Assembly (NCBI RefSeq): GCF_000953015.1
Contig: NZ_LN794158.1
Span: 1,426,001 to 1,490,000, forward strand
Direction of reading: 5' to 3'
DNA: 64,000 bases
Source: Candidatus Methylopumilus turicensis
Lineage (GTDB): Bacteria; Pseudomonadota; Gammaproteobacteria; Burkholderiales; Methylophilaceae
This document shows positions 1-7,410 of the stretch, piece after piece. The notes beneath the pieces are model-generated. The model had not been told where the DNA came from and searched no databases. It saw only the letters and a list, made by a program, of their open reading frames with translations. How positions within the stretch are numbered: position 1 is the first letter of the stretch; the number at the start of each line of letters is the position of its first letter. Made by a program: the position numbers and the translations under genes.

Positions 1-155
1 GCAAACTCAGACAGTTTTTCCGCTATTGGATCCGCTAGCGATGATGTTGGGGTAATCAACTCCATCTTAATATTTTCTTTGCCAAAAATACGCTCAACTG
101 CTTCGTTGTATTCATGTCCAAATAGGTAAAGCTTGGGTGTAAATACTTTAGTCAT
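1..155 (-). CDS. Hypothetical protein, truncated by the window edge
   Basis: An open frame runs leftward from an ATG at 153-155 and leaves the window without a stop, giving the first 51 residues (begins MTKVFTPKLYLFG). An AAGGA ribosome-binding site lies about 8 bases upstream of the ATG. The protein is not recognised. It has the same direction as the ATPase gene ending at 214 and is separated from it by a strong hairpin at 176-206, so it probably belongs to the same integrative-element backbone but may be a separate transcript. No function can be assigned from this fragment. Confidence 0.6.
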   Translation of the reverse strand, partial: MTKVFTPKLYLFGHEYNEAVERIFGKENIKMELITPTSSLADPIAEKLSEF

Positions 156-175
156 TTCTAAATTCCTTTTAGGTC

Positions 176-206
176 AGAGATTTGTCCTTTCACAGGACAA
201 ATCTCT
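176..206. promoter_or_regulatory. Perfect 13-bp hairpin with GGACAAAT arms
   Basis: Two 13-base arms (176-188 and 194-206) pair perfectly around a 5-base loop. It sits just after the stop of the ATPase gene (214) and before the next minus-strand gene (155). There is no long T run after it on either strand, so it is either a weak terminator or processing hairpin, or a protein-binding palindrome. The inner arms ATTTGTCCT / AGGACAAAT recur at 2824-2846. Confidence 0.6.
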
Positions 207-213
207 ATTGGGT

Positions 214-951
214 TTAAGTTGCAGACAATGGGTTAAAGACTTTCACAACTGCTTTTGGTGGCAAGGTAACTTTTGCTACAGGTTTTGGCGCTGCTGCTTT
301 GGCTGGCTGTGGATGCCTGATCTTAAAGACAACATCTTCTAGCTCACGCAGCAAACTACGATTACTAGAGTTAGCGCCAAGCTGCGTCGTTAAGAACTTT
401 AAGATCTTTGCATCACTTAACTTCACACCCTCTTGTTTGAGAATCCACTTAATGCGTGGCAACCAATCTTCCGGCTGTGCAGCAGGCACAAACACTTTTG
501 TACAGCGATCCAGCAAACCTGCATCTAGCAATTCAACATTGTTCGTTGTGAAGATGAACTGTGTTGCGAACATCATTTCATCGACAATATCGCGAAACGC
601 AACCGCCGCCTTATGTGTGAAGTTCACCTCATTACTCACCACATAATTACGATTCTGACCTTCAATCGTGAATAGCTTGTAAAAATTGTTAGTGCAGCCA
701 AACAATTCATTCACATCATTAATGGAGTTAAATTCCGTAGCGCGTAACAACTCAATCACTACCGGCTTTCCTTCCATTTCAGTCGGCAATAGCTTTGCTA
801 TCGTTGTCTTACCTGTTCCATAACTCCCATGCAGAATTAGCGGCTTAATGTTGTCACCACTAATGTAACTATCTAACTGATAGCGCACCTCCGAGTCTGA
901 AATAATCACGTCACTCAATTTCTGAGGCGCGTATTTGTATTCAAAATTCAT
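214..951 (-). CDS. AAA+ ATPase resembling a clamp-loader subunit
   Basis: A 245-residue protein with an N-terminal segment typical of clamp loaders (FEYKYAPQKLSDVI), a Walker A motif GSYGTGKTT at about 42-50, a sensor-1-like stretch FIFTTNN and an LLDRC stretch with a candidate arginine finger. This resembles the small subunit of replication factor C or phage T4 gp44 and suggests a DNA-linked ATPase. The Walker B position, normally hydrophobic residues followed by DE, appears to read VVSNEV, so hydrolysis may be altered. The C-terminus is Ala/Pro/Lys-rich. The ATG at 951 is preferred over the GTG at 954 because AAGGA lies about 8 bases upstream of it. Together with the gene at 1004-1777 it appears to form a minus-strand backbone operon of an integrative element. 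The fold is fairly sure; the function is inferred. Confidence 0.7.
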   Translation of the reverse strand: MNFEYKYAPQKLSDVIISDSEVRYQLDSYISGDNIKPLILHGSYGTGKTTIAKLLPTEMEGKPVVIELLRATEFNSINDVNELFGCTNNFYKLFTIEGQNRNYVVSNEVNFTHKAAVAFRDIVDEMMFATQFIFTTNNVELLDAGLLDRCTKVFVPAAQPEDWLPRIKWILKQEGVKLSDAKILKFLTTQLGANSSNRSLLRELEDVVFKIRHPQPAKAAAPKPVAKVTLPPKAVVKVFNPLSAT

Positions 952-1003
952 CACATATTCCTTTCCTAAAAGTTGGGGAGTGATTAGCTCCCCCTCAAAT
1001 CAA

Positions 1004-1777
1004 TTAAGCAGCCTCGAGCAGTTCCGCAGAGTTCAACACATCCAGCTTTGCTGTATCAGCCTCTTTTTCTAAACGCTCTTTCGTCACACGTTCTACGTGT
1101 GCGATTAGTGCTTCCGCAATTTTCTTAATTGAGGCTTGGATCATCGCGCTAGAGGCATCAGGTACTACGCTCAATACTTTCGTCTTGCCATCGACCTGCA
1201 TCTTGCCAATCAACAATGTGTACTCTGCAGTATCGACTGCACTGACTAGATGTGTTTTAGGCACAATCGCAAGTGGATGCTGTAACTGCTCAATAAGTAG
1301 GTCTTTTACATCCTCTACTTTTGCTTCCAAAGTCATACGTTTTTTAATCGTTGCTTCTGTAGCACCTTTAGAAGAGGTAATTTCCTCCAATCCTCCCGCT
1401 TGTTTAACCCACTCTACAAAGTTAGCTACTTCAATTTCTTCTTTAACAGCCACGCGAAGTACACGTGCATAGCCATGAATACGACGGCGATCTGAATCAA
1501 ATACGTAACGCACAATCAAATTCAATACTGAAGTACCTTCTTGCACTTTTAACTTACGCGCCTGAAGTGAATCTTTAATATTCTCGAGAAACACTTTTTC
1601 TGCTTTCGTGCCTTTAATGGCGTAATAAGAATCTAAACAACCTGCAAGCAATTCATATAAGGTGTTGTTCGTGCGGTCATAGTGCACTTGCCACTTATTA
1701 CGTTTAACTACTAGCTCATCTAACTTCACCATTACACCGTTAGCCACGTTCAATTTCATTTCTTTATCTACTTTCAT
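1004..1777 (-). CDS. Hypothetical protein, integrative-element backbone
   Basis: A 257-residue, Lys/Glu/Val-rich soluble protein that I do not recognise. No signal peptide, membrane helix or cysteine motif is visible. The C-terminal third (IKKIAEALIAHVERVTKERLEK is part of it) looks helical and possibly coiled. A clear AAGGAG ribosome-binding site precedes the ATG by 7 bases. It lies 50 bases upstream of the clamp-loader-like ATPase on the same strand and is divergent from the gene at 1904, so the 126-base gap between them should hold both promoters. By position it could be a DNA-binding or replication-associated partner of the ATPase, but the sequence gives no direct evidence. Confidence 0.65.
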   Translation of the reverse strand: MKVDKEMKLNVANGVMVKLDELVVKRNKWQVHYDRTNNTLYELLAGCLDSYYAIKGTKAEKVFLENIKDSLQARKLKVQEGTSVLNLIVRYVFDSDRRRIHGYARVLRVAVKEEIEVANFVEWVKQAGGLEEITSSKGATEATIKKRMTLEAKVEDVKDLLIEQLQHPLAIVPKTHLVSAVDTAEYTLLIGKMQVDGKTKVLSVVPDASSAMIQASIKKIAEALIAHVERVTKERLEKEADTAKLDVLNSAELLEAA

Positions 1778-1903
1778 TTAAAGCTCCTTATCATCAACGC
1801 ATCGTGTTGGCGAAATTGCCGAATTGCGTTGTACGAGCATTGAATCAAATTGGAACGGATAGTATTATGAACAAATACTTTTTATTCTTATTTGTAGACA
1901 TTC

Positions 1904-2824
1904 ATGCAAAAGAGACTTCCCTGGAAATTAAGGCCTGCAGATTTCAATCAGCCTGACTGGCATACAAGGCCAACCGTGGCTTATGAATTGATGTTTGAAT
2001 ATTTGAGATTGAGTCCTAGCTATGAGCTAGCCAGAAAAGCCAGTCAAGAAGGTCTGACCGAAGAAGATAAGAAAAAACTACCAAGCGATTTTGAGAAAGT
2101 ATTAAAGACCTATGACTTATTAGGTGATGTTCAAAAAATATTATTTAGATTCTGGTGGATTGAACGAGGACTGAAGGTATTTGGTAATCCCTATAAGAAA
2201 CCTAAAGTGCATCTAATCACTGACATTAAAGTTGGTAAAGAATTGGCAGCTAAGGATGTGCAAAGTGATTTAGATGGCTATCTAGAAGGAACAAGAATTG
2301 AGGAAGGTTTGGAGCGGACATTACTCTTAGCGTTACCTGTGGGTCTTAAAAAAACTGAATACAAAAAACAGATCGAGAAGATCCTCACTGAGCTTCAAGA
2401 TGAAACAGAACAAGAAACACAGTCCAGAATAAGACTTCACGGACAACGTTTAAGAGCACCTGTGCTATTTAAAGGATTGAGACTTCTTTGGTTTAAAGCT
2501 GCCAAACCTAAATGGGCAGCATGGCGACTGGGCGCACATTCCAGATTCAGTGATTCGTATTCCAAAGAGTTAGATGTCACTAGCACCCGACGGTTAGATC
2601 GTGAAAGTACTGAAATCTATGACCGCCTGATGATGACCAAGATAACAACTCGTGCACTCAAGAAATATGAGGCGATTGCTGAAAATGCTGCGAGAGGTAA
2701 ATTCCCCTGTGAAGATCCAGTTGAACAAGCCGACTTCAATTACCCAGCACTTGCCAAGCGAATAAAAAGTAAAAACACTTGGGAAGCAAATATTAAAAAG
2801 AAATTACAAGCTGAGCAAAGTTAA
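1904..2824 (+). CDS. Hypothetical protein, 306 residues
   Basis: A basic, Lys/Arg/Leu-rich soluble protein rich in predicted helix and tryptophan (for example FRFWWIERGL and LLWFKAAKPKWAAWRLGAHS). It has no signal peptide, membrane segment or recognised catalytic motif. The high positive charge is compatible with nucleic-acid binding. It is divergent from the gene at 1777, and its stop is followed at once by a hairpin (2824-2846) sharing arms with that at 176-206. No good ribosome-binding site is visible before the ATG, so the start is uncertain. It probably belongs to the integrative-element backbone. I do not recognise the family. Confidence 0.65.
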   Translation: MQKRLPWKLRPADFNQPDWHTRPTVAYELMFEYLRLSPSYELARKASQEGLTEEDKKKLPSDFEKVLKTYDLLGDVQKILFRFWWIERGLKVFGNPYKKPKVHLITDIKVGKELAAKDVQSDLDGYLEGTRIEEGLERTLLLALPVGLKKTEYKKQIEKILTELQDETEQETQSRIRLHGQRLRAPVLFKGLRLLWFKAAKPKWAAWRLGAHSRFSDSYSKELDVTSTRRLDRESTEIYDRLMMTKITTRALKKYEAIAENAARGKFPCEDPVEQADFNYPALAKRIKSKNTWEANIKKKLQAEQS

Positions 2825-2846
2825 TTTGTCCTGTTACAGGACAAAT
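2824..2846. promoter_or_regulatory. Palindrome with 10-bp arms, second copy of the GGACAAAT hairpin
   Basis: Arms ATTTGTCCTG (2824-2833) and CAGGACAAAT (2837-2846) pair perfectly around a TTA loop, directly after the stop of the gene ending at 2824. No T run follows. Compared with the minus strand of the hairpin at 176-206, the 23-base core differs only at three loop or loop-proximal positions, so the two sites are related. Confidence 0.6.
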
Positions 2847-2928
2847 CTAAGGTCATTGACTCTAATTGTCAAAGAGATAATCATTAGCGATGTAGGGATT
2901 TTCCTACTCAATTAATGGGGACATCATC

Positions 2929-3366
2929 ATGCCACTTCAGTGCAGCGATTGCCAAAACAAAGAACTCAAATTCCAACCATTGCAGTTTGAAGTTATTAAA
3001 GGTCAACCTAGAAGTGCATTTGGTTTAACTTGCACAAGCTGTGGTCATATTGAAGAAATCATCAAGATAAAAGCCCCTTCTAAACAGAGCCCTTCTGTCG
3101 ACATGAGGAACTATATAAAAATAGTCGATTACAATGCACTAAAAACAAAATACGAAGCACTAACAAGAAAGTTAAATAGCATCAATATAAAAGCTCATGA
3201 AGTGAGCGCCTCTGGAGAAATTCAACTTGAGCCAATTGATCCCAAGAAACCTGCTGGCATTCTCAACCCTAAACTTCAACAGCAAAATTTAAATGCACAA
3301 ACCCAAGCGGCACAGTCTTCCAACGCTGGCGCTAATCCTGCTGATCCAACAGCCCCTTCGTCTTAG
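2929..3366 (+). CDS. Zinc-ribbon protein with low-complexity tail
   Basis: A 145-residue protein with an N-terminal four-cysteine zinc ribbon: C5-x2-C8 and C35-x2-C38 (context LTCTSCGH). A Lys-rich middle that may be helical (about 58-75) is followed by a Gln/Ala/Pro/Ser-rich tail that looks disordered. A GGGGA ribosome-binding site precedes the ATG. Its last 35 bases overlap the 3' end of the convergent integrase gene. The ribbon suggests nucleic-acid or protein binding. It is probably an integrative-element accessory gene; the specific role is unknown. Confidence 0.65.
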   Translation: MPLQCSDCQNKELKFQPLQFEVIKGQPRSAFGLTCTSCGHIEEIIKIKAPSKQSPSVDMRNYIKIVDYNALKTKYEALTRKLNSINIKAHEVSASGEIQLEPIDPKKPAGILNPKLQQQNLNAQTQAAQSSNAGANPADPTAPSS

Positions 3367-4552
3367 TTCCCCGAAGCTGATCAATCGCTTGGATAACGCT
3401 TAAGTGAGAATAATGTTTTTCAATCATTAACACACTTGTTCCCATCTGCCTCGCTAGTGTGTGGATGGGAACATTATCATTAGTGAGTGCTAACGTTGCA
3501 TAGGTATGACGAAGGCTATAAAACACTCTATTCTGCTCAGTCTTGGGATCAACTAACAAGTCATTCTCTTTAAGGAATATCGAAAACGTTCTCTGAAAAC
3601 TGCCAATTGGATTGGTCTTATCAGGTGTTCTAAATATGAAGTCATTTGATGTCTTGGTAAGATTGATCAAAGCGTCATTAGTATTGACGGTGTAATTTCT
3701 AAGTGCGATTGCTCGAATGGAATTAACTGTTCGTTCCATACCTAATATTTGCCTAGCACCTGTCTTGCCACTTACCCTCAAAACAACACTAGTAAAATCT
3801 ACAGCAAATTCTATTTGTCGCCACTTGATACCAAATAGCTCAATGCCGGGTCTTGCTCCTGTATCTAATAAACAGAATACATAATCCCGAAGCAGAAAAC
3901 GGCAATCAATAAGATGTGCTGTTTTACCTCGTTCAGGCCAACCTACGAATGCTCGAATTAATCGTTTTACTTCTTCTAAGTCAAAGGCAGGTCTACGATC
4001 ACCACTTTTACCTTTAGCTTCCAATTTAGGCCTTGTGACGTCATTTAAATAACCACGCATGACTGCCTCATCAAGTACGCGATTAAGTGCTGCGTTGTGT
4101 GTCATTAACGTGCTTTGGGTAGGCGGCTTTTTCATATTAGCCAATCGCCACTCATCGAATTCATCAATAGCTTGATAGTTGATGTTGGTAATCATTCGAC
4201 TGCCAAAAAATGGGATGAGATATTTCTCAATGACGATCATGTAATCGGTATAGATAACCTTGCCAGTGCCAGCACGTTTCTCTTGCTGCATACGATCAAC
4301 GGCAAGTATGGCAATGTCTTTAAATCTACGGGTAACGACTGGAATGTTAGAGCGCTTGCGAATCTCAGCTTCTATCAATAACTCTTTAGCTTTGGCGCAG
4401 GCTAGGTCGAACTTGTATTCACGGGTACTGGCACGAAGCCACTTGTGATCAACTTTATATCTACACTGCCATACTTCACTTCGCGGGGACTTATAGAGTA
4501 CAAGCTCTCTGTTCATTAAGACATGTGTTGTTTCAGCTAGGGGTTTGCCCAT
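3332..4552 (-). CDS. Tyrosine recombinase / phage-type integrase
   Basis: A 406-residue site-specific recombinase, the length expected for integrases of tRNA-linked islands. An N-terminal arm-binding and core-binding region occupies about residues 1-175, and the catalytic domain runs from about 190 to the end. Visible catalytic residues are Arg at about 234 (TGARPG), a beta-hairpin Lys at about 263 (SGKTGAR), Arg-His at about 348-349 (YSLRHTYATLA) and the nucleophile Tyr at about 381 (MIEKHYSHL). The usual first His of HxxR is Tyr here, a common variant. All key residues are present, so it is probably active. It points away from tRNA-Lys at 9.8 kb, and its own attachment site is not obvious. 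The start is uncertain because no ribosome-binding site precedes the ATG at 4552; ATG at 4516 is the alternative. Confidence 0.93.
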   Translation of the reverse strand: MGKPLAETTHVLMNRELVLYKSPRSEVWQCRYKVDHKWLRASTREYKFDLACAKAKELLIEAEIRKRSNIPVVTRRFKDIAILAVDRMQQEKRAGTGKVIYTDYMIVIEKYLIPFFGSRMITNINYQAIDEFDEWRLANMKKPPTQSTLMTHNAALNRVLDEAVMRGYLNDVTRPKLEAKGKSGDRRPAFDLEEVKRLIRAFVGWPERGKTAHLIDCRFLLRDYVFCLLDTGARPGIELFGIKWRQIEFAVDFTSVVLRVSGKTGARQILGMERTVNSIRAIALRNYTVNTNDALINLTKTSNDFIFRTPDKTNPIGSFQRTFSIFLKENDLLVDPKTEQNRVFYSLRHTYATLALTNDNVPIHTLARQMGTSVLMIEKHYSHLSVIQAIDQLRGTKTKGLLDQQD

Positions 4553-4670
4553 ATAGGGCTAATTTATGGTCTTTTTAGGGAATGGACAACCAATTAGCAG
4601 CCAATTTGACAACTTATACCTGTAAGAGTAGGTTCATAGTTAATACGATTTAATAAATTACAGGAATGCT

Positions 4671-5117
4671 ATGAAACCATCCAATTTCTCATTAAAAATA
4701 TTAGCGCTAATTATTCTGTTTTTTACATCAAGCGCACATGCCGATTTAGCTTGTGAAAATGAGAAATCCTGGCGATATGATGATCAATGCCGGACTGGAG
4801 TTATTGAAGAGATGGATCTCGAACTTAAAACTAGATTGGCAAAATTAAGTAAGAATTTAGATTCACATCGAATGGAGTTAGTTAACAAATCTCAAAAATC
4901 TTGGGTTGAATATATGAGGTCTGAGTGTGAATCCGAGGGAGATCTAACAAGGAATATGAAGAGCGGGCGAATGGAATGGGGAACAATGCAAAGCTTTGAC
5001 ATAAGTTGGTGTAAAGGCAGAATGATCCAGCGAAGATTACATGAACTTCATTTAATTGAATTTAGAAGTAATATTGAACCAAGATCGCAACCTCCAAAAA
5101 AACGTTTTGAAGGCTAA
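4671..5117 (+). CDS. Secreted LprI-like (DUF1311) protein
   Basis: A 148-residue protein with a signal peptide (hydrophobic core about 8-20, cleavage near AHA-D at 24-25). The mature part has paired cysteines and the pattern L-x-K-L-SKNL-x-S-x-Q-K-SWVEYMRSECE, typical of the lysozyme-inhibitor LprI-like N-terminal domain (DUF1311). By family it would act in the periplasm or at the outer membrane, possibly against lysozyme; that role is inferred. An AGGAA ribosome-binding site lies 5 bases before the ATG. It lies just upstream of and divergent from the integrase and meets the next gene tail to tail with a 4-base overlap. Probable island cargo. Confidence 0.75.
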   Translation: MKPSNFSLKILALIILFFTSSAHADLACENEKSWRYDDQCRTGVIEEMDLELKTRLAKLSKNLDSHRMELVNKSQKSWVEYMRSECESEGDLTRNMKSGRMEWGTMQSFDISWCKGRMIQRRLHELHLIEFRSNIEPRSQPPKKRFEG

Positions 5118-5404
5118 AAGCTTGCAAACGAGTCCCAGTTATCTAAGCAAGCTTTGAGTATTTGCTTTCGGCCTGTGGTTATATCCTTTCCATTGTTTCT
5201 TGAGTATCGATCTATTTCTTGCAATTGAATAGTTAGATTCTTGACGCACTTATTCACACTCCAACCAGAACTTCTTGCCTTAGAAACAAAAGCAATAAAC
5301 TCTGGGTACTCTTCTAGATTTTCTGAACGGTTGCTTGCAGGAAGCTTTAACACAACACGAAATGCGTAAATTGAAGCCAAAGCTGGTTGGATAATATTGA
5401 TCAT
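5114..5404 (-). CDS. Hypothetical small protein
   Basis: An open frame of 96 residues with ordinary composition and no recognised domain. There is no clear signal peptide or membrane segment, and two cysteines are present. It ends in a 4-base tail-to-tail overlap with the LprI-like gene. No good ribosome-binding site is visible before the ATG. It lies among cargo genes of the integrative element. It is more likely a gene than a shadow, because nothing else covers 5118-5404, but confidence is limited. Confidence 0.45.
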   Translation of the reverse strand: MINIIQPALASIYAFRVVLKLPASNRSENLEEYPEFIAFVSKARSSGWSVNKCVKNLTIQLQEIDRYSRNNGKDITTGRKQILKACLDNWDSFASF

Positions 5405-5514
5405 AAGGTTAATCAGTTGAATATTTCTGATTTGATTATTCTACCCTGAAGTTGCGTAACAACCCCTCCATGCTTATGACTAGTCTTTTGAAATAATGGA
5501 CAACCGAACAGGCA

Positions 5515-6198
5515 TCAGAAATCTTTTAACCGATCTCTAAAAGGGTCTAAAACAGAGGGTTGGCTAATTTCATTATAAAAATAGTCGATAAAATTAATAG
5601 TTGAGCTAATTGCCCACACCGAGAAACTGTGAGACGCCCACGCTCTAGGGAATATTGGCTCTTCTGCCAAAAATTCAGATTGATGGAATTTGTGCTCTAG
5701 AAGTTTAGATAACTTTTCGTGCTTATCTTGCTCTTCCATCCACTCAGGACAAAAATGAACAATTGCATTTCTTAACTTGATAAGTGCTGATATGTTTTGT
5801 GTTATTGCCTCACCGATATCTAAACGCTTTCCTGATACTAGAGATAACGCTACTGAATACTTTCTTAGTATAGACTCCCTTTCCAAAATCTCACTCAACT
5901 CGATTGATGCAGAATCGTTCACAGTGGATTTTAAAATACCCCCCTCAAAGTAAACTTCATTTACAAATCCTTCTAAAGAAGCAACAGTTAATGTACAAAC
6001 GGCCATTGATTGCTGAAGAACCTCCTCCCAAAACCCACCAAATGGTTGTCCTTTATTCTCAATTTCGATGCACTTTATCCTGTTCGAATAACGACAGGCT
6101 GCAATCAAATGGTGTAAGGCAAGATTTACGCGTAGCTTTGCAGATACTGTTGCCACAGAACTTACGCCTACGGTTGCTTCAGCATTTACTATAGTCAT
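5515..6198 (-). CDS. HEPN-domain protein, possible RNase toxin
   Basis: A 227-residue, mainly helical soluble protein. Residues about 138-148 read LIKLRNAIVHF, containing RN-x3-H, the signature of HEPN domains, many of which are metal-independent RNases in toxin-antitoxin, Abi and CRISPR systems. A helix with Glu (about 70-80, SLEGFVNEVYFE) precedes it, as in HEPN four-helix bundles of the MAE_28990/MAE_18760-like group. The ATG has a good site (CGGAAG, 6 bases away). It follows the membrane-protein gene at 6218 by only 19 bases, so the two are almost certainly co-transcribed. HEPN assignment is from the motif; RNase activity and a defence role are inferred. Confidence 0.65.
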   Translation of the reverse strand: MTIVNAEATVGVSSVATVSAKLRVNLALHHLIAACRYSNRIKCIEIENKGQPFGGFWEEVLQQSMAVCTLTVASLEGFVNEVYFEGGILKSTVNDSASIELSEILERESILRKYSVALSLVSGKRLDIGEAITQNISALIKLRNAIVHFCPEWMEEQDKHEKLSKLLEHKFHQSEFLAEEPIFPRAWASHSFSVWAISSTINFIDYFYNEISQPSVLDPFRDRLKDF

Positions 6199-6217
6199 TT
6201 AAACTTCCGTAATAAAA

Positions 6218-6904
6218 TTAGGATAATGTCTCTCTCTTTAAGAGCTTTTGGAGTTTGATACAAAGTTCGCAGTAATCGTAAAATGATTCTGACCATGCTT
6301 CAAGGTTAGTATTTCTCACAGGCCACCTTACAGTTCCAGCAAGTGCCATAAAATGAATGCATTCATCGATGTTAGTGAGAGCCACTATCAGTTCGGTATC
6401 CAAGAATGGTAACTGAACAAACAAACGCTTAATAATTTCTTGTGTTCGATACTTATGATGATCAAAGAACTGAAGCCAGCTTGCGTATTGCTCTGGATTA
6501 ATTGCTATCATCAGCGGTGCCTTGGCATTAGGATCAATCCTGGTCATAGCTTGATTGAGCAAGCTTTTATCAAGACTTTCAATATTCAAAGAGATTGCAC
6601 TCTCTTTAGCAATCGAATTCACCTGTGCTGAGCAGATCCCAATTATCGATAAAATATGTTTTTCAATATATGGCGTTATATTTTCTTTATCCCTTATTTC
6701 TTTCTGATGAACTACAAAAAGATAAAAGATATAGCTGGATATAACGGAAAGCAAAATGCCATCTACAACCAGTCCCAACTGATATCCAAAGTTAAATAGC
6801 TCAGTAATTTGATTAAAACAAAATAACTTCAACAAGAGCAAAACCAAGGATATCGCTACCAAACGATTTGCCATAGGGGCAGCTGACCTAATAAGTTTGA
6901 GCAT
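6218..6904 (-). CDS. Two-helix membrane protein upstream of the HEPN gene
   Basis: A protein of 228 residues if it starts at the ATG at 6904, or 239 from a TTG at 6937. The ATG is preferred because GAGG/AAGGG lie just upstream of it while the TTG has no visible site. Two membrane helices follow (ISLVLLLLKLFCF and GILLSVISSYIFYLFVV), then a soluble cytoplasmic region of about 160 residues (hydrophilic, with charged helices and several cysteines). No enzymatic motif is recognised. It is the first gene of a tight pair with the HEPN protein (19-base gap). The pairing of a membrane protein with a HEPN protein is reminiscent of abortive-infection modules, but no named family is evident. Confidence 0.65.
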   Translation of the reverse strand: MLKLIRSAAPMANRLVAISLVLLLLKLFCFNQITELFNFGYQLGLVVDGILLSVISSYIFYLFVVHQKEIRDKENITPYIEKHILSIIGICSAQVNSIAKESAISLNIESLDKSLLNQAMTRIDPNAKAPLMIAINPEQYASWLQFFDHHKYRTQEIIKRLFVQLPFLDTELIVALTNIDECIHFMALAGTVRWPVRNTNLEAWSESFYDYCELCIKLQKLLKRETLS

Positions 6905-6992
6905 AGTCCTCAATTGCCCTTCAAGTAATTTTATCAATATGAAGAGTTTATTCGAACTCGATTAAAGAGTGCTAGTAAACATAACTAGAAAA

Positions 6993-7113
6993 GTCGGGAT
7001 TCCCGACTTTTTTGATCAAAGACCTCATGAAACTTACCCAACAAAAATCCACACATCAGGTACGTATTCAAATTTTGGACGAAAAAAAGGGCTACGTTTT
7101 CACGTAACCCTTT
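6993..7113. repeat. Left copy of a direct repeat flanking the metal cassette
   Basis: This 121-base segment matches 9640-9749 in the same orientation. Identical blocks include 25 bases at the left end (a GTCGGG/CCCGAC hairpin plus TTTTTTGATC), CACACATCAGGT in the middle, and 44 bases at the right end (7070-7113 = 9706-9749). The middle differs by substitutions and an insertion of about 11 bases. The right hairpin (about 7087-7113) reads as an intrinsic terminator on the minus strand for the cysteine-rich gene ending at 7132. The left hairpin would terminate plus-strand transcription, but no plus-strand gene is near. That suggests the copy arose by duplication of the tRNA-Lys flank. Confidence 0.85.
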
Positions 7114-7131
7114 CTTACAACTAACCTCTGA

Positions 7132-7353
7132 TTATTTGCAGCAAGAATTTTTTTCTGTGCCACAACTTTCTTTCTTACCATTGCAGCAAGAACAACCACA
7201 ATTGCAGCCGCAATTACAGCCACAGCCGCAACCAGATTTACCTTTGATAAGGTATTTGACTAACGCAGCAATGGATAGCACCAAAGCGACATTCATTAAA
7301 ATGCACATTGCAATTGCGTGCATAGGGATTGTTCCATTAAACATTTCATACAT
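7132..7353 (-). CDS. Small membrane protein with metallothionein-like Cys tail
   Basis: A 73-residue protein with one membrane helix (about 12-35) followed by a short basic linker and a tail containing CGCGCNCGCNCGCSCC plus further cysteines (SCGTEKNSCCK), about 14 cysteines in the last 35 residues. Such a tail should bind soft metal ions such as Cu(I) or Hg(II). AGGAGA precedes the ATG. It is the last gene of the minus-strand metal cassette and is followed by an intrinsic terminator in the repeat. The antisense frame encodes a Gln/Pro repeat that is a shadow. The family is not recognised; a metal-buffering role is inferred from composition. Confidence 0.75.
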   Translation of the reverse strand: MYEMFNGTIPMHAIAMCILMNVALVLSIAALVKYLIKGKSGCGCGCNCGCNCGCSCCNGKKESCGTEKNSCCK

Positions 7354-7410
7354 AATTCTCTCCTAAAGTTAAAAAACTTATAACGACAGACTTCTGATAC
7401 TTAATTCGAA

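Noticed and set aside
6993-7130. Left repeat as a classical tRNA attachment site
   Set aside because: The similarity stops before the tRNA; no part of the tRNA-Lys 3' end (9759-9780) is present near 7114-7131.
7136-7366. Plus-strand frame with a Gln/Pro repeat
   Set aside because: It is the antisense of the cysteine codons of the minus-strand Cys-tail gene, which has a good ribosome-binding site and operon context.
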